Of a stretch of 6,726 nucleotides of DNA, positions 5,732 through 6,726 are shown piece by piece. The stretch spans positions 1 to 6,726 of the forward strand of contig CALFDI010000210.1 of NCBI GenBank assembly GCA_937952875.1, given 5' to 3'. The notes beneath the pieces were generated by a model. The model did no database searches and was not told the origin of the DNA. It saw only the letters and a program-made list of their open reading frames with translations. Source of the DNA: an uncultured Verrucomicrobiales bacterium. Lineage in GTDB: Bacteria > Verrucomicrobiota > Verrucomicrobiia > Verrucomicrobiales > Akkermansiaceae. The translations under genes and the position numbers were made by a program. Position 1 is the first letter of the stretch; every line of letters begins with the position of its first letter.

Positions 5732-6726
5732 TTATCGTAAATTATCAGAGAGCGAATTTTCATCTAAGGTGAAAAATTTCAAGGTATCTAGAGTTTTCGA
5801 AGACGTAGTCGTGACGATGAGTCTCTGCCCGGCGCGAGTGAAGGCAACGTAGAGTTGTGCAGTGTTAGCATCACGCAACTCAGCTTTTTCTTCATCATTG
5901 AGTAAGGCATTATTTTCTGATTCGAGAATATGATCAATACCGATGAAGAAGGTGATAGTAGCCTCAAGGCCAGTGCCCGCGTTTAGACTGCATACTTGGC
6001 AGAATGGTTCAAGACTACTGGTGGGATCGTGAGCAGATTTGACAGCGATGCTGTTCTGTGTGGCGTGCTGAATATGCTCTACGAGAGACTGTGTCGTAAA
6101 AGCTGAGCTGTGGAGAATGAGAATGCGGGGTGCCTTTTTCTTTGTATTAATCAGAGCTTTTATTTCGTTGCCGATGCGAGACATTTCGGCGTGTTGATCT
6201 TGGCATAGAATGATTTCAGGAGGCTCACCGGATAGAGAAATATCGCGAATTTCTTCATCGCTTGGTAGATCTGTCTCGGCAAGTTGGCTCTCATCTTCAG
6301 ACATTCTTGAGCGATAAAATGCTCGGGCAAAGAGGAGTATCTGACGGGAATTTCGATAGGGCTTTTTGAGCCTTTTTGCATGTCCGCGGACATCGATACC
6401 ACTTTGGATCCAAGACTGGCGGCGTTTTAAAAATCCTTGTGTAGGGTCAGCAGAAAGGAATAGGTGGCCGCCTGGCTTGAGAGCGTGGAGTATGCAGTCG
6501 AACCACGACTTAGCAAAAAACTGAGCTTCATCTACTAGGACACAGTCGTAGAGAGGAAAGGCGGAGATCTTTCCATCACGCGCAGCATCGAGAAAGCGTA
6601 GCGCGACACCAGACCAGTCAATTTTTTGAGATTCGCGTAGCTGATGTTGGTATGGGGTAAAGACGTTTTTCCAAATGACTTCTCGTTGCGAAGAGAGGAG
6701 CCGTGTCTTTCTTCCCGTTCGTGCTA
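5732..6726 (-). CDS. Superfamily 1 (UvrD/PcrA-like) DNA helicase, C-terminal part, truncated at window edge
   Basis: The frame is open from the stop at 5732-5734 to the window's right edge, giving 330 visible residues; the start and Walker A motif lie outside. The Met at 6302-6304 is internal, because helicase motifs continue unbroken before it. Numbered from the first whole codon at the edge: motif II CVLVDEAQFF (61-70, DEAQ type), motif III HLFLSADPTQ (87-96), motif IV KPYRNSRQIL (121-130), motif V SLNAGTGLEATITFFIGID (247-265) and motif VI LYVAFTRAGQRLIV (291-304), whose Arg297 would be the ATP-sensing arginine. An acidic, variable stretch (~141-170) separates motif IV from the second RecA domain. 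The family couples ATP hydrolysis to DNA unwinding or translocation; DEAQ rather than the DExQD box of UvrD, and the compact C-terminal half, point to one of the many uncharacterised SF1 helicases rather than UvrD itself. There is no frameshift. Confidence 0.85.
   Translation of the reverse strand, partial: ARTGRKTRLLSSQREVIWKNVFTPYQHQLRESQKIDWSGVALRFLDAARDGKISAFPLYDCVLVDEAQFFAKSWFDCILHALKPGGHLFLSADPTQGFLKRRQSWIQSGIDVRGHAKRLKKPYRNSRQILLFARAFYRSRMSEDESQLAETDLPSDEEIRDISLSGEPPEIILCQDQHAEMSRIGNEIKALINTKKKAPRILILHSSAFTTQSLVEHIQHATQNSIAVKSAHDPTSSLEPFCQVCSLNAGTGLEATITFFIGIDHILESENNALLNDEEKAELRDANTAQLYVAFTRAGQRLIVTTTSSKTLDTLKFFTLDENSLSDNLR

Noticed and set aside
5729..5743. AATTTA/TAAATT inverted repeat between the convergent esterase and helicase stops
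   Set aside because: A 6-bp stem of only A and T with a 3-base loop and no U-run is too weak to call a terminator.
6380..6393. Perfect 14-bp palindrome ATGTCCGCGGACAT
   Set aside because: It lies inside the helicase coding sequence, far from any start, and about 0.4 such palindromes are expected by chance in a window this size.
6160..6402. A separate small - strand gene or a frameshift in the helicase
   Set aside because: Translating the helicase frame from 5732 to 6726 shows no stop and all motifs in order, so the overlapping frame is a shadow.

Overview
The window is a gene-dense bacterial segment (about 97% coding, moderate G+C by eye) with seven protein genes. Two of them run off the window edges. 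There is no rRNA, tRNA, CRISPR array or insertion sequence that I can see. The content (two photolyase-family flavoproteins, an exported esterase with a type I signal peptide, a LemA/DUF3137 pair) suggests a Gram-negative bacterium from a light-exposed, probably aquatic habitat. I lean weakly towards a Verrucomicrobiota-like or similar marine lineage, but nothing here fixes the taxon.

Left block, + strand (1-2089): the C-terminal ~308 residues of a PhrB/CryB-like (DPRP, COG3046) photolyase or cryptochrome. It overlaps by one base (TAATG) a second flavoprotein. In that second protein the photolyase FAD-binding helical domain comes first and an alpha/beta, photolyase-antenna-like domain follows, the reverse of the usual order. 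The first protein has lost at least three of the four cysteines that hold the 4Fe-4S cluster in characterised relatives. The second gene contains a strong internal Shine-Dalgarno/ATG exactly where its C-terminal domain begins. The two look co-translated and probably act in the same light-dependent process.

Middle block, - strand (4366 down to 2086): a dienelactone-hydrolase-family enzyme, then LemA, then a DUF3137 membrane protein whose start lies inside the end of lemA. LemA and DUF3137 are a recurrent membrane pair; the hydrolase may share their transcript. The DUF3137 gene meets the photolyase operon tail to tail with a 4-base overlap, where a small palindromic hairpin covers both stop codons.

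Right block: a 118-base divergent intergenic region (4367-4484) separates the hydrolase from a + strand gene for an exported alpha/beta hydrolase with a C-terminal RraB-like domain. That gene converges, with a 2-base gap, on a - strand superfamily 1 helicase whose frame stays open from its stop at 5732 to the window's right edge; its start and motif I lie outside.

Most interesting points: the photolyase pair (cluster loss, inverted domain order, internal start, translational coupling) and the esterase-RraB fusion.
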